Positions 47,168 to 57,252 of a DNA stretch of 64,000 bases are shown one piece after another; the stretch's first letter is position 1, and every line of letters starts with the position of its first letter. Under the pieces are notes generated by a model. The model had not been told where the DNA came from and did not search any database. It worked only from the letters and a program-made list of their open reading frames with translations. This DNA is from SMWN01 sp965261165 (GTDB lineage: Bacteria > Pseudomonadota > Gammaproteobacteria > Eutrophobiales > Eutrophobiaceae). The stretch covers positions 992,001 through 1,056,000 of the forward strand of contig OZ253445.1 in assembly GCA_965261165.1 (NCBI GenBank), written 5' to 3'. The position numbers were made by a program, and so were the translations under genes.

Positions 47168-48754
47168 ATGAGTGATAGCAATTTTGTTAATGAAATAAAT
47201 AGGCGACGCACGTTTGCTATCATCTCTCACCCAGATGCGGGTAAGACAACAGTTACAGAGCAAATATTATTGTTTGGTGGTGCAATAGGGACAGCAGGCA
47301 CGGTGAAGGCTAGGAAATCGGCTAAATATGCGACCTCAGACTGGATGGAAATGGAAAAAGATAGGGGTATCTCTATCACCAGCTCAGTGATGCAGTTCGA
47401 GTATAGTAATCATGTTATCAATTTACTTGATACCCCGGGACATGCCGATTTTTCTGAAGATACTTATAGAACATTAACGGCAGTTGATTCTGCTTTGATG
47501 GTGATTGATGTTAGTAAAGGTGTTGAAGAACGGACACGTAAATTAATGGATGTATGCCGTCTACGTGATACACCTATTATCACTTTTATAAATAAACTCG
47601 ACAGAGAAGGGAAGGACCCGATCACATTGCTGGATGAAATAGAAAGTGATCTCGGAATTAGATGTGCGCCAGTAACCTGGCCAATAGGGATGGGTAGTCG
47701 TATAAAAGGAATTTATCACCTGAATGACGACTATATCCGTATGTACAGTAAAACAGATGAAGGCATACATGGGAAAATTATTAATGGTCTCGATTCTGAG
47801 GAAAGTAAAACTTTATTGTCGACAACACTTGATAATTTTCAAGAAGAGATTGAATTGGTGCGCGGAGCCTGCGATGAATTTAATCTTGAGGCATTTCTGG
47901 ACGGTAAACAAACTCCCGTTTTTTTCGGTTCAGCACTTAATAACTTTGGTATTTCTGAGTTTCTTGATTGTTTAACAAAATTTTCACCAGCACCTCAGGC
48001 AAGGATGGCTACTCAAAGAGAAGTAAAGGCTGATGAAGAACCGCTCAGTGGTTTTGTTTTCAAAATTCAAGCAAATATGGATCCAGCACATCGAGATAGG
48101 ATTGCCTTTTTAAGAATATGCTCAGGTCAATATCAAAAAGGCATGAAGATCAGGCACGTCAGGATAGAGCGAGACATACAAATATCTAATGCTTTAACCT
48201 TTATGGCTGGGAACCGTGAACAAGCAGGTGATGCATGGGCTGGAGATATTATTGGTTTGCACAATCATGGCACGATTCAAATTGGCGATACTTTTACCCA
48301 AGGTGAATCTTTATCTTTCAAAGGTATTCCATTTTTTGCACCCGAATTATTTAGACGAGTACGACTCAAAGATCCTCTTAAAACTAAGGCATTGCTTAAA
48401 GGTCTGGTTCAGTTGGGTGAAGAAGGTGCAACGCAGGTATTCAGACCATTAGACAGTAATGAGTTGGTCGTTGGTGCTATCGGTGTACTACAATTTGATG
48501 TGGTCGCTGCACGACTGAAGCAAGAATATGGTGTTGAATGTGCTTACGATAATGTACCTGTAGCGGCTGCCAGATGGGTGTTTTGTAATAATGAAAAAAT
48601 CCTGCAAAAATTCAGAAGCAAGGCCTCATCAAATCTGGCCATGGATGGAAGCAATCGATTAACTTATATTGCGCCATCCATGGTTAATCTAAATCTTGCG
48701 ATTGAATATTGGCCGGAAATTGAATTTAAGGCAACCTGTGAACATTCTGAATAA
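47168..48754 (+). CDS. prfC: Peptide chain release factor 3
   Basis: RF3 is the GTPase that recycles RF1 and RF2 after termination. The 528 residues contain G1 HPDAGKTT (21-28), G3 DTPGHADF, G4 NKLDRE and the RF3-specific domains II and III, with LGEEGATQVFRPLDSNELVV near 418-437. The 200 bp before it (46960-47167) hold no gene. It is convergent with rne. Confidence 0.96.
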   Translation: MSDSNFVNEINRRRTFAIISHPDAGKTTVTEQILLFGGAIGTAGTVKARKSAKYATSDWMEMEKDRGISITSSVMQFEYSNHVINLLDTPGHADFSEDTYRTLTAVDSALMVIDVSKGVEERTRKLMDVCRLRDTPIITFINKLDREGKDPITLLDEIESDLGIRCAPVTWPIGMGSRIKGIYHLNDDYIRMYSKTDEGIHGKIINGLDSEESKTLLSTTLDNFQEEIELVRGACDEFNLEAFLDGKQTPVFFGSALNNFGISEFLDCLTKFSPAPQARMATQREVKADEEPLSGFVFKIQANMDPAHRDRIAFLRICSGQYQKGMKIRHVRIERDIQISNALTFMAGNREQAGDAWAGDIIGLHNHGTIQIGDTFTQGESLSFKGIPFFAPELFRRVRLKDPLKTKALLKGLVQLGEEGATQVFRPLDSNELVVGAIGVLQFDVVAARLKQEYGVECAYDNVPVAAARWVFCNNEKILQKFRSKASSNLAMDGSNRLTYIAPSMVNLNLAIEYWPEIEFKATCEHSE

Positions 48755-48773
48755 AACTGAACCTTGTTGTGTA

Positions 48774-48800
48774 ACCCTACTGATTTTTAATCAGCAGGGT
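48774..48800. terminator. Bidirectional hairpin between prfC and rne
   Basis: ACCCTACTGAT and ATCAGCAGGGT form an almost perfect stem with one mismatch and a short T-rich loop between two convergent genes. It can serve both directions, though neither side has a long T run. Confidence 0.6.
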
Positions 48801-48808
48801 GCTGTAAT

Positions 48809-51223
48809 TTATTCAGCCAGATCTTTATCGGAGCGTCTGATGTTTCCTTGAGTAGTTGCTCCAACTTTGACCGGAATATTGGCCGATTCCTTCTCCCGCA
48901 AGGCCCGATCAGGATGAGGCGCGATTTCCTCTTTTTCAATAATCGGAATTGGGCTAGGTGTTGATTCTGTAAGTGGTTCAGACTTAGGCGGCGTTGGTTT
49001 GTCTGCTACTGAAGATGAATCATTAGTGACAGGATACTCAGGCTTAAAGCCCGAGCTTGCATTCTCTTTTATAGAGTTTTCTGGGGTCTGTTCTTTTTTT
49101 GGCATATTACTTTGAACAGTATTTCCAGGCTGACTCGTTTCTTTTTTTCGCTGATGCCTTGCCTGAGATATATTAGACTGATGTGAATTTTCAGGCTTCG
49201 ATTTTGCCTGATTTCCAGATCCAGTGCTTTGTGTCTGTTGGCGTTCTGAATTAAAAGAACGCCTACGTCCACCTCTTTTCCCGCGGCGAGATGATCCTTT
49301 ATTATCTCTGGAAGCTGGATCGGAGCCTGCCGTATTATTTGAACTGGTTTGTGATGACGTTTTTGGCGTTGTATCAGCTCTTATTCCCTGATTATTTTTT
49401 CTATTAGGATTATTACGTTGGCGATTTCCCGAACGATTATTTCTGTTTTGATTGTTATTACGGTTGCGATTGGAATGCTGATTATTCCTATTGTTGCTTC
49501 TAGGTCTTTCCGTTTCTTTCTTTTCCTCTTTGGCTGAACCAAACAGGCCTTTGATTATTTGTGAAATTAGACCTACACCTTTTTCAATCTTCTTTTTAGT
49601 GGTAACTGGATTTTCCGGAATAATCTGTTGAACAGCTGGTTGTTCAACGACTGTTTTATGTGTGCGCAAGTCAGTACTTTTAATATCATTCTCGACCTCG
49701 GTAACAAGGGTGTAGCTTGCCTGTTGATGCTGAGCGTCATTAGCTTTAGACAAAGGAATTCTTTGTATCTGATAATGGGGCGTTTCCATTGCAGGAGATG
49801 GGACTATAACAATATCAACATCAAGTCTGAGTTGTAAATCATTGATTGGCTGGCGTTTTTCATTCAAAAGGAATGCTGCTGCTACTACTGGTAAATTGAC
49901 GATGACCTTGGCTGTTGAATCCTTCATGGTTTCTTCTTCAATAATTCTTAGAATTGCTAAAGAAAGGGATTCAATGTCTCGGATAGTTCCTTGACCCTCA
50001 CAACGTGGACAAGGTAAATGACGAGATTCTCCTAAAGAAGGACGTAATCTTTGCCGTGACATTTCCAGTAAACCGAAACGGGATATTTTGCCTACCTGAA
50101 CTCTTGCACGATCGATACGCAGACTATCCTTCATGCAGTTTTCAACTTCACGTTGATTTTTACTGTCCATCATATCAATGAAATCAATGACAATAAGTCC
50201 GCCTAAATCGCGTAATCTTAACTGTCTGGCAATTTCTTCAGCGGCCTCAATGTTTGTGTTGAATGCGGTATCTTCAATGTCACTACCTTTGGTTGCACGT
50301 GCTGAGTTGATGTCAATACTTGTCATAGCTTCAGTATGATCAATGATCAATGAACCACCAGAAGGTAAACGGACTTCTCTGGAGAAGGCTGATTCGATTT
50401 GGCTTTCGATTTGATATCGGGTGAAAAGCGGATCTTTCTCTTCGTATAATTTCAGTTTATGGAGATTATGAGGCATGACTTGCTCCATAAATTCTTTGCT
50501 ACGTCGGTAAACTTCTTTGTCATCCACCCAGATTTCTGCAATGTCAGTACGTAGATAGTCCCGAATCGCACGAATAATGACCTCACTTTCCTGATATACC
50601 AGAAATGGAGCAGGGCGTTCACTTGCCGCTTTGTCGATGGCTCCCCATAGCGTTGTGAGATAATCTGCATCCCACTGTAACTCTTCTTTGGATTTGCCAA
50701 TGCCCGCTGTCCTGAGGATAAGCGCTGTATCTTTTGGAATATCGAGTTGGCTCATGACTTCATGCGCTTCTGTGCGATCAGCCCCTTCAATTTGTCTTGA
50801 GATGCCGCCAGAGCGTTGATTATTTGGCATTAGTACCAGATATCGACCTGCCAGACTGATCATCGTGGTCAGGGCTGCGCCTTTATTACCACGTTCTTCC
50901 TTTTCGATTTGAATGATAAATTCTTGTCCTTCATCAATCACATCTTTGATATTAACGCGGCCCTGCTGTCCGGATTCGAGTTTTTTTTTGAACAGGCTGC
51001 GGGAGATTTCTTTTAAGGGTAAAAATCCGTGACGATTGCCAGCATAATCAACAAAAGCGGCTTCTAGGCTCGGTTCAATACGAACCACACGACCTTTGTA
51101 TATATTGGATTTCTTTTGGGTTCGATTGGTCGATTCAATATCCAGATCGTATAATCTTTGGCCATCAACCAGAGCCACACGCACCTCTTCAGGCTGAGCT
51201 GCATTAACCAGCATTCTTTTCAT
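48809..51223 (-). CDS. rne: Ribonuclease E
   Basis: RNase E is the main mRNA-decay endonuclease and degradosome scaffold. The 804 residues start with an S1 domain (YKGRVVRIEPSLEAAFVDYA near 43-62). The catalytic core has VIDFIDMMD near 345-353 with its paired aspartates and the zinc-link CPRCEGQG near 404-411. The C-terminal 290 residues are low-complexity, rich in Asn, Arg, Ser and Gln (580-700). This resembles RNase E tails and is too long for RNase G. It is shorter than the 1061-residue E. coli protein. Confidence 0.95.
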   Translation of the reverse strand: MKRMLVNAAQPEEVRVALVDGQRLYDLDIESTNRTQKKSNIYKGRVVRIEPSLEAAFVDYAGNRHGFLPLKEISRSLFKKKLESGQQGRVNIKDVIDEGQEFIIQIEKEERGNKGAALTTMISLAGRYLVLMPNNQRSGGISRQIEGADRTEAHEVMSQLDIPKDTALILRTAGIGKSKEELQWDADYLTTLWGAIDKAASERPAPFLVYQESEVIIRAIRDYLRTDIAEIWVDDKEVYRRSKEFMEQVMPHNLHKLKLYEEKDPLFTRYQIESQIESAFSREVRLPSGGSLIIDHTEAMTSIDINSARATKGSDIEDTAFNTNIEAAEEIARQLRLRDLGGLIVIDFIDMMDSKNQREVENCMKDSLRIDRARVQVGKISRFGLLEMSRQRLRPSLGESRHLPCPRCEGQGTIRDIESLSLAILRIIEEETMKDSTAKVIVNLPVVAAAFLLNEKRQPINDLQLRLDVDIVIVPSPAMETPHYQIQRIPLSKANDAQHQQASYTLVTEVENDIKSTDLRTHKTVVEQPAVQQIIPENPVTTKKKIEKGVGLISQIIKGLFGSAKEEKKETERPRSNNRNNQHSNRNRNNNQNRNNRSGNRQRNNPNRKNNQGIRADTTPKTSSQTSSNNTAGSDPASRDNKGSSRRGKRGGRRRSFNSERQQTQSTGSGNQAKSKPENSHQSNISQARHQRKKETSQPGNTVQSNMPKKEQTPENSIKENASSGFKPEYPVTNDSSSVADKPTPPKSEPLTESTPSPIPIIEKEEIAPHPDRALREKESANIPVKVGATTQGNIRRSDKDLAE

Positions 51224-51715
51224 TGTTAGTACTCCTTTGCACGCGTTCTACCGACAGCCATTTCAAACAGGGATTTCATCCTCTGTCTAAGCAAGACGAA
51301 CGTTTCGTGGGAAACTTCACCAGCAAACGTCCTCAGACTATTGGAGACACCTACCCGTTACCACTCCTTGCCGTATCTATTAAATCAAGTTGAGTGATAA
51401 TAAAATTATTATGTTATGAGGTTCGTTTCATCATCTATTTTTTGCGCCACTATCTGGCTAATTTATAACTTCTCAAAAACCTCTGCTCGTTGGAATATCA
51501 AAGCCATTTAAGGCTGGACATTTTTCGCGGGCATTCACTGGTCATGAAGGCAAAAATTGCCATCAATGCCACTGTTGCTACTGGCTTCACAACACAAGCT
51601 TGTGCTATCTGTTGTCACTAAATGCCATCCAAAATAACGCCATGGCGATTCAAAATATCCGAAAACGTCCGTATCCCGACCACCAATATAACAATATTGA
51701 TATACTCTCGCAATT
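51224..51715. promoter_or_regulatory. Long divergent rne / rluC regulatory region
   Basis: This 492-bp gene-free stretch is where the autoregulatory 5' leader of rne is expected. In enterics it is about 360 nt and structured. I see a palindrome, CACAAGCTTGTG (51591-51602), enclosed by ACAACA/TGTTGT arms. TATACT near 51699 could be the rluC -10 box only a few bases before its ATG. I could not identify a conserved rne 5' element by eye. Confidence 0.4.
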
Positions 51716-52666
51716 ATGACGATAAAAAAAGCTGAACAACGACAAGTTTCCTTCCTTACAGTAGACGAAGAACATACCGAAAGACGTCTGGATAACTTCC
51801 TTATAGGCCATTTTCGCAGCCTTCCGAAGACTAGGATCTACCAAATGATCCGGAAAGGTGAAGTTCGGGTGAATAAAGGCAGAATAAAACAAAATTATCG
51901 TCTGCAGATGGGAGATATGGTCAGAATTCCTCCTGTACGTATTACTCCGCGGGAAAACCCTTCTAAACCACCAGAAGGCCTATCTGAATTAATTAAAAAT
52001 AGCATTATCTACGAAGATGAGTATTTGATAGCCATTAATAAACCCTCAAACGTCGCTGTGCATAGTGGAAGCGGCGTGCAATATGGTGTGATTGAAATTC
52101 TACGAGCGCAAAGACCTGAGGCTCATTTTCTTGAATTAGTGCACCGTCTGGATAGGGCGACATCCGGCTGTCTGCTCATTGCAAAAGGTCATAAAACTCT
52201 GAAAGGAATGCATGAAATCTTTAAAAGCGGTGATGTGAAAAAGAATTATCTTGCACTCTTGAAAGGTCAGGTAGTTGACACTTTAACAATAGTTGATGCG
52301 CCGCTGAATAAAACTGGGACGACATCGGGGGGTAGAAAGGTTAGGATTGATAGGGCAGGTAAGCAGGCATTAACACATTTTCATTTGTTAGAACATTTTG
52401 ATGTTGCTTCACTTTCTCGCGTTGAACTAATGACAGGGAGGACACATCAGATCAGAGTGCATGCGGCTTCAATTGATCATCCATTGGCCGGGGACGAAAA
52501 ATATGGTGACTGGGGATTTAATCGTGCCATGAAAAAATCAGGACTTAAAAGATTATTCCTTCATGCGGAGATTTTATCTTTCGAAATGCCAGCTAGAGGC
52601 AAGCAAATTAATCTCATAGCAAAATTACCTGATGAACTTGAACGATGTTTGGATAAGTTAACGTAG
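51716..52666 (+). CDS. rluC: 23S rRNA pseudouridine synthase RluC
   Basis: RluC makes pseudouridines 955, 2504 and 2580 of 23S rRNA. The 316 residues comprise an N-terminal S4 RNA-binding domain (about 22-75) and the RluA-type catalytic domain with HRLDRATSG (143-151; catalytic Asp146) and MTGRTHQIRVH later. It is divergent from rne, the usual arrangement. The ATG has no ribosome site and a TATACT box lies about 12 bp upstream, so the mRNA may be leaderless. Confidence 0.94.
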   Translation: MTIKKAEQRQVSFLTVDEEHTERRLDNFLIGHFRSLPKTRIYQMIRKGEVRVNKGRIKQNYRLQMGDMVRIPPVRITPRENPSKPPEGLSELIKNSIIYEDEYLIAINKPSNVAVHSGSGVQYGVIEILRAQRPEAHFLELVHRLDRATSGCLLIAKGHKTLKGMHEIFKSGDVKKNYLALLKGQVVDTLTIVDAPLNKTGTTSGGRKVRIDRAGKQALTHFHLLEHFDVASLSRVELMTGRTHQIRVHAASIDHPLAGDEKYGDWGFNRAMKKSGLKRLFLHAEILSFEMPARGKQINLIAKLPDELERCLDKLT

Positions 52667-52867
52667 CGTATTTTTCTTGTTCATTGAAACTAGACTAGAT
52701 AAATATCGTTGTGCGCACGAAACTATTTTAAAACCTAATCCTCGGATGTTATAGAAATTATCCAAAATATTACTGAATTATCAGATTATTTATAGCTATA
52801 ATTAACAATACCGTTTATTGCCACGGCATCTGGCATTATCAAGTTAATAAAGAGGTTGGTTGAGACA

Positions 52868-53812
52868 ATGGGCGAGCAACAACAAGCAGAGTTTGAGCAG
52901 ACGCTGGTGAATAAAATAGCAATAGAAGCTGTTGCTGAACAACGTAGAACAAGACGCTGGAGCGTGTTTTTCAAGCTATTCATGGTGGCTTATGTCTTGA
53001 TATTCACCTTAGCGTATCTTACAGAGAGATGGGATGTCGCTTCGATGGGAGGGGAGAAACATACCGCTTTAATCGATATATCTGGCGTGATCTCAGCAAC
53101 ATCGGAGGCAAACGCAGACTACATAGCCAGTGGTTTACGTGCGGCTTTTGAAGATGAGAATACTGCAGGTATTATTTTACGAATCAATAGTCCCGGCGGT
53201 AGTCCTGTGCAGGCTGGCTATGTAAATGACGAGATATACAGATTACGTAAAGAATATCCTGATATACCTTTTTATTCAGTGATTACTGATCTCTGTACTT
53301 CGGGCGGTTATTACATCGCCGCTGCCACAGATAAAATTTATGCTGATAAGGCCAGTGTTGTAGGCTCAATCGGCGTTATTATGTCTGGCTTTGGTTTTGT
53401 TGACACTATAGAGAAGCTCGGTGTGGAACGTCGTTTATTACATGCGGGTAGGAACAAAGGCTTTCTTGATCCTTTCTCTCCTTTGAAATTAGAAGAAGTT
53501 GAACATGTGGAAACATTGTTGGCTGATATTCATCAACAATTCGTTGATGTGGTTAAAAAAGGCCGCGGCGATAAACTGGTTGATGATGAAAAGATTTTTT
53601 CAGGTTTAGTCTGGACCGGCGAACAATCTGTAGAGCTAGGTCTTGTAGATGCGCTTGGCAGCTCGGGTTATGTTGCCAGGGAAGTGATTGGCGTTGAAGA
53701 GATTGTCGATTTTACCAAACATGAAACTGTTCTGGATCAATTTGCCAGCCAGATTGGCACAATGTTTGCGGGGTCAATAAGTTCGATATTGGCAGGGTTT
53801 GAATTAAGATAG
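52868..53812 (+). CDS. sppA: S49-family signal peptide peptidase, short SppA type
   Basis: This is an inner-membrane protease that degrades cleaved signal peptides. I chose the ATG at 52868. An in-frame TTG four codons earlier is possible. One membrane helix covers about 32-50. The S49 domain contains INSPGGSPVQAG (106-117), the nucleophile Ser145 in CTSGGYYIAA and the general-base Lys197. At 314 residues it is the single-domain form, not the duplicated E. coli SppA. It is the last core gene before the accessory region. Confidence 0.9.
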   Translation: MGEQQQAEFEQTLVNKIAIEAVAEQRRTRRWSVFFKLFMVAYVLIFTLAYLTERWDVASMGGEKHTALIDISGVISATSEANADYIASGLRAAFEDENTAGIILRINSPGGSPVQAGYVNDEIYRLRKEYPDIPFYSVITDLCTSGGYYIAAATDKIYADKASVVGSIGVIMSGFGFVDTIEKLGVERRLLHAGRNKGFLDPFSPLKLEEVEHVETLLADIHQQFVDVVKKGRGDKLVDDEKIFSGLVWTGEQSVELGLVDALGSSGYVAREVIGVEEIVDFTKHETVLDQFASQIGTMFAGSISSILAGFELR

Positions 53813-53825
53813 ATAAATATTAATA

Positions 53826-54278
53826 GAGACCTTTGCATCATTCAAAACCACCGAACAAGACATATAAACAAACCATTTTTTATAAAAAGTTTCCCTCAAT
53901 CGTCGCATCAACACTATAAAGCCTCTCAATTATCGTGATATTATTGGCATAAGCACCGTCTGCATAGACTTGTCTAGATTCATTGCTAGGCTCAAATTAT
54001 CGAACGCTTTTGCGTCATGGGTATTGCTTGCAGTATCGACATTTTCTTGATAAACCCTTCGATAATCTTTCTGTACAGCATCTAGTTCAAACAATGATTT
54101 ATATCTTACTTAAAGGCGTATCTGCAAACGAACCTTGGGCAGTTTTTTTCAAGATATTATTTTTCGGGACTTTTCTCAAGACATCTTTCAGGACATGGAT
54201 GAATAATCTTCAAGGTTTTTAGAATGGTCTTAATTTTACCTGTTTCGGTAGAATCAGTGTGGATTATGCAAGGGTCTC
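53826..54278. mobile_element. Decayed IS5-type element with both ends
   Basis: The ends GAGACCTTTGCAT and ATGCAAGGGTCTC are imperfect inverted repeats. On the minus strand, fragments of an IS5-type DDE transposase remain (AFDNLSLAMNLDKS and VYADGAYANN, then IIERLYS), out of frame with the N-terminal fragment KTAQGSFADTPLSK. At 453 bp roughly half of a normal element has been lost. It is homologous to 2864-3286 over both ends. Confidence 0.75.
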
Positions 54279-54479
54279 ATTGTATTTTCACGACAGATTT
54301 TTATGTTAGCAACAAATAGAAATATCCAGTTCTGTAACACATAGATTATCCACGATTGGGATTGTCCACGATTGTCCGCTTTTGGTTTGATTGCTAGAAG
54401 GCTCCCAGAGGTGCCTCGCAACTACCGGCTGAGCCGCAGACATTAATGCTGCAACCAGTAGTTTATCTGAGAGCTCATG

Positions 54480-55015
54480 ACCTTAGGGCGTCATACCTTG
54501 CCAGCTCCCGGGGCTGTGGTGAATGGATAAGCTACCATCGCTATAAACGCAGAACCCGGATCTTCGCCTTCACATAATGGCAGCGGTGACGATCTGCTGG
54601 GATCTGCAATACCCGTCCTTCAAAGTGCACATAGTTGTCCTTTCTCACCGTCCGCTCGAAACGCTCGCCCAGGATGTCATCCAGCACCGATAAATCCCGG
54701 CACGCCACAAAGGCTGAGCCATCTTCTGGCGGCGGCTGTGTAAACTCCACGTTGTAAGCTGGTAGGTAGGTCTCTGCCAGATGGGTATTGGCTTCTTCTA
54801 TATCCGTGATGCCCACCAGAGCCAATTCCCAGAGCCAATTCCCAGAGCCAATTCTTTGCCCAGGCGATCCTAGTGCGTGCTGAATACACGCTCGGAACCG
54901 CCTCTAGCCTCTGGCGAATAGACCAGGATCATCTCAATGCCTAATTGGCCCATAGCCCGCCCAAACTGGGTCAGGTTCGCCTAGTCTGCTTTCCCATCCG
55001 CCTCCCGTAGTCCAG
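54480..55015 (-). pseudogene. Broken ISNCY-type (IS1202-like) transposase
   Basis: Pieces of a transposase C-terminal half are readable on the minus strand. They are GIEMILVYSPEARGGSERVF near 54930, then GITDIEEANTHLAETYLPAY, then FERTVRKDNYVHFEGR and LQIPADRHRCHYVKAKIRV. The order and wording match ISNCY transposases as I know them. Stops, at least two frame changes and a triple 12-bp tandem repeat (GAGCCAATTCCC, 54820-54855) break it. No start or element ends were found. The 200 bp to its left (54279-54479) and 130 bp to its right hold nothing I recognise. Confidence 0.7.
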
Positions 55016-55147
55016 TAATGGATGGTCTCGTTAAAAAATCACAAATGGATAAGGTAATGCGGCGAGCAGCTAAAGGATAAAATTAATATCGTAGAAGCGT
55101 TGGAGTTTAATTGTTATTCAACAATTTAATATTGTTTCCCTATATTT

Positions 55148-55522
55148 TTAGTCACTATCGTCAGTCGGATAAACTGACATTTCTAATCTTGCATTGAATA
55201 AATTAAGGGTTTCAAGACAAGATGCATTCAGCATTAATGTCGTTGTAACCGATGAACTAAAAATGGCAATTCGCATTATGCAATTAGAGTCTTTAATCAA
55301 ATCAACTAAAAGTAAAAGCTCTTTTAAAAATAATTCTAGTTTGACATTGATGTCTTCACTATCTTCAAGAGAGTTATTTCTAATAGCTAGGACATAACCA
55401 TTAGAAGAACGATCCTCAACAAAAAACATTTTAGGAAGTTTACTACCTAAAGTTTCACGCTGCTCCCTTGCGAAACTCGTTACGGCCAATTCAATTTCTG
55501 TTTGCATTAAAATTATTTGCAC
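55148..55522 (-). CDS. Putative immunity protein of Rhs cassette 5
   Basis: This 124-residue protein is probably cytosolic, predicted alpha/beta, with no signal or membrane segment. It overlaps the 3' end of the Rhs tip by 10 bp, the classic position and coupling for an immunity gene. I do not recognise the family, so the role rests on position. A second ATG at codon 6 is a possible start. Confidence 0.5.
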   Translation of the reverse strand: MQIILMQTEIELAVTSFAREQRETLGSKLPKMFFVEDRSSNGYVLAIRNNSLEDSEDINVKLELFLKELLLLVDLIKDSNCIMRIAIFSSSVTTTLMLNASCLETLNLFNARLEMSVYPTDDSD

Positions 55523-56061
55523 TCATTTTCAGGTTCATAACATGGTGGTCCCCCTGGCAATTCGCAAGGATCTGCTCCTAGTTCAGATGGAATAAGAGGC
55601 CACGGTATTAGCCATTCCAATAGATCTGGATCTATTGATCCCTTTTCTTTACTATCTGGCCCCGGTTTTCCTTTGTCTTTCCATCCTTTATATAAATCTT
55701 TCGCGCTGTCTTTATCTAAATCTGGATCACCTGGTCTTTTCTCGTTGCGGTGATACCAACGCCAAAACTTTTTGGGCAGTCCAAAGAATTTATCAAATTT
55801 GCTTTGACCATATGGATCGATTTTAATAAGCGGATTCTGCAATGCATACCCATAGGTATTCATGCCACCTCTCAACCCTATCGGATCACTGGTAATATAC
55901 CTGCCTAACTCAGGATCATAATATCTAAAGTGGTTGTAATGCAGATTAGTCTCCGCATCATAGTATTGTCCAGGAAAGCGAAGGTTGACACTGACACTGC
56001 CTAATGCTGGGGTATTCCCAAACGCCTCACCTTCCCAGCGCCAGATGACCTTACTGCGCCC
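55513..56061 (-). pseudogene. Rhs cassette 5: core end plus tip, no start codon
   Basis: The frame opens right after a TAG at 56062. It encodes the last part of the Rhs core (KVIWRWEGEAFGNTP, then RFPGQYYDAETNLHY, YYDPELGRYITSDPIGL), followed by a unique tip of about 115 residues starting at KIDPYGQSKF. The tip is rich in Lys, Asp and Pro, with two CxxP-type cysteine pairs near the end. No ATG, GTG or TTG lies ahead of the core, so it is silent unless fused to an upstream gene. It is the oldest-looking and leftmost cassette. Confidence 0.75.
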
Positions 56062-56145
56062 CTAATCGCTGCCCTTTCAAAATCCTAAGAATCAAACAGA
56101 TGTTGATTATATCAACACCGCTACACAACCATGTTTCGTACGTCT

Positions 56146-56610
56146 CTAGTCTAATTCTCTTGAATTCCAATAATTTCTTATCCAAAAAAACACGCCCGTG
56201 ATCATTAAAAGCGCAGTCGCTAAAACAAGCCCACCAAGACTACTACTATATAACGACATTGACATTGTAGACGCAGGGAAGACCATCCACATATTTAGAA
56301 ACTCAGAGATATTCTCTATATCTAAGAATGTTCCTCCATGAGGCATCGTCCCAATAGCTATCGCCAGCGGACCAAACAACCATATCCCTAAAATCATCGA
56401 TAAAGACAATCCAATATCTGCATTTTTCTCTCTGTAGTTTTTATACAGCACTTTCCATACAATCATCACCGAGGTCGGAAGTATGATCGTATACAGATAT
56501 AAAGCCCCTGGTTGAGGAATACCAAGCCATTGAATAAAAATATGCGGAAACCAGTATCCAATCGCACCAAGTATAAAAAACCAAAAATAACTCCTTACTC
56601 TAAGCGACAT
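56146..56610 (-). CDS. Putative membrane immunity protein of Rhs cassette 4
   Basis: The 154-residue protein has four predicted membrane segments (about 8-28, 38-55, 66-85 and 122-143). It starts 12 bp after the cassette 4 tip stop. Membrane immunity proteins usually protect against toxins acting in or across the membrane, which suggests such a target for tip 4. The family is unrecognised. Confidence 0.5.
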   Translation of the reverse strand: MSLRVRSYFWFFILGAIGYWFPHIFIQWLGIPQPGALYLYTIILPTSVMIVWKVLYKNYREKNADIGLSLSMILGIWLFGPLAIAIGTMPHGGTFLDIENISEFLNMWMVFPASTMSMSLYSSSLGGLVLATALLMITGVFFWIRNYWNSRELD

Positions 56611-56622
56611 TTCACAATACCT

Positions 56623-57252
56623 TTATTGGCCAGCGCAGTCAGTCCAACATTCGAAATGAATACGCATATTACAAACACTGTCAATCCCCTCATCACTGCA
56701 TTGATTAGGGGTAAGATCACATTCTTTATCTTTCCTCTGTAAACATTTTCTTACACAACCAGTCCAACCATCGTCATCTAGTTTAGGCCAATTTGTGCAT
56801 AATCCTTTCGCAGCACCGCAGTAGTAAAGTCCTCCATCTTCCATACATCGAGTGTCATAATATTTACAACTTGGATCTAGACCAAACGGATCAATTGAGC
56901 CTAGGGGGTTTGAATTCACATACACATAAGGCTGATTCAATCCCATCATGACAATGTCTTGCGTAGACATGCCCGCAAAGTAGTTCCTCATATGCCGAGG
57001 AAGTCCTTTGAAGTTTTTCCGGTTCAAACCAGGAAGAATTCCCAGTGGATCACTGGTAATATACCTGCCTAACTCAGGATCATAATATCTAAAGTGGTTG
57101 TAATGCAGATTAGTCTCCGCATCATAGTATTGTCCAGGAAAGCGAAGGTTGACACTGACACTGCCTGATGCTGGGGTATTCCCAAACGCCTCACCTTCCC
57201 AGCGCCAGGCGTGGCCTGCAAATTCTTCTCGGTATTCTGTTTTCAATATCAC
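56623..57252 (-). CDS. Rhs cassette 4: chimeric core end with cysteine-rich tip
   Basis: The 209-residue frame (GTG start) begins with TEYREEFAGHAW, which is not Rhs but the end of an upstream decayed gene. It then switches to the Rhs core at RWEGEAFGNTP. The core ends at YITSDPLG, then a linker and a tip from DPFGLDPSCK onward with about twelve cysteines. The switch falls in CTGGCGCTGG (57199-57208), a 10-bp stretch present in all cassettes. The tip is unrecognised. The cysteine content suggests a disulfide-bonded protein. Confidence 0.7.
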   Translation of the reverse strand: MILKTEYREEFAGHAWRWEGEAFGNTPASGSVSVNLRFPGQYYDAETNLHYNHFRYYDPELGRYITSDPLGILPGLNRKNFKGLPRHMRNYFAGMSTQDIVMMGLNQPYVYVNSNPLGSIDPFGLDPSCKYYDTRCMEDGGLYYCGAAKGLCTNWPKLDDDGWTGCVRKCLQRKDKECDLTPNQCSDEGIDSVCNMRIHFECWTDCAGQ

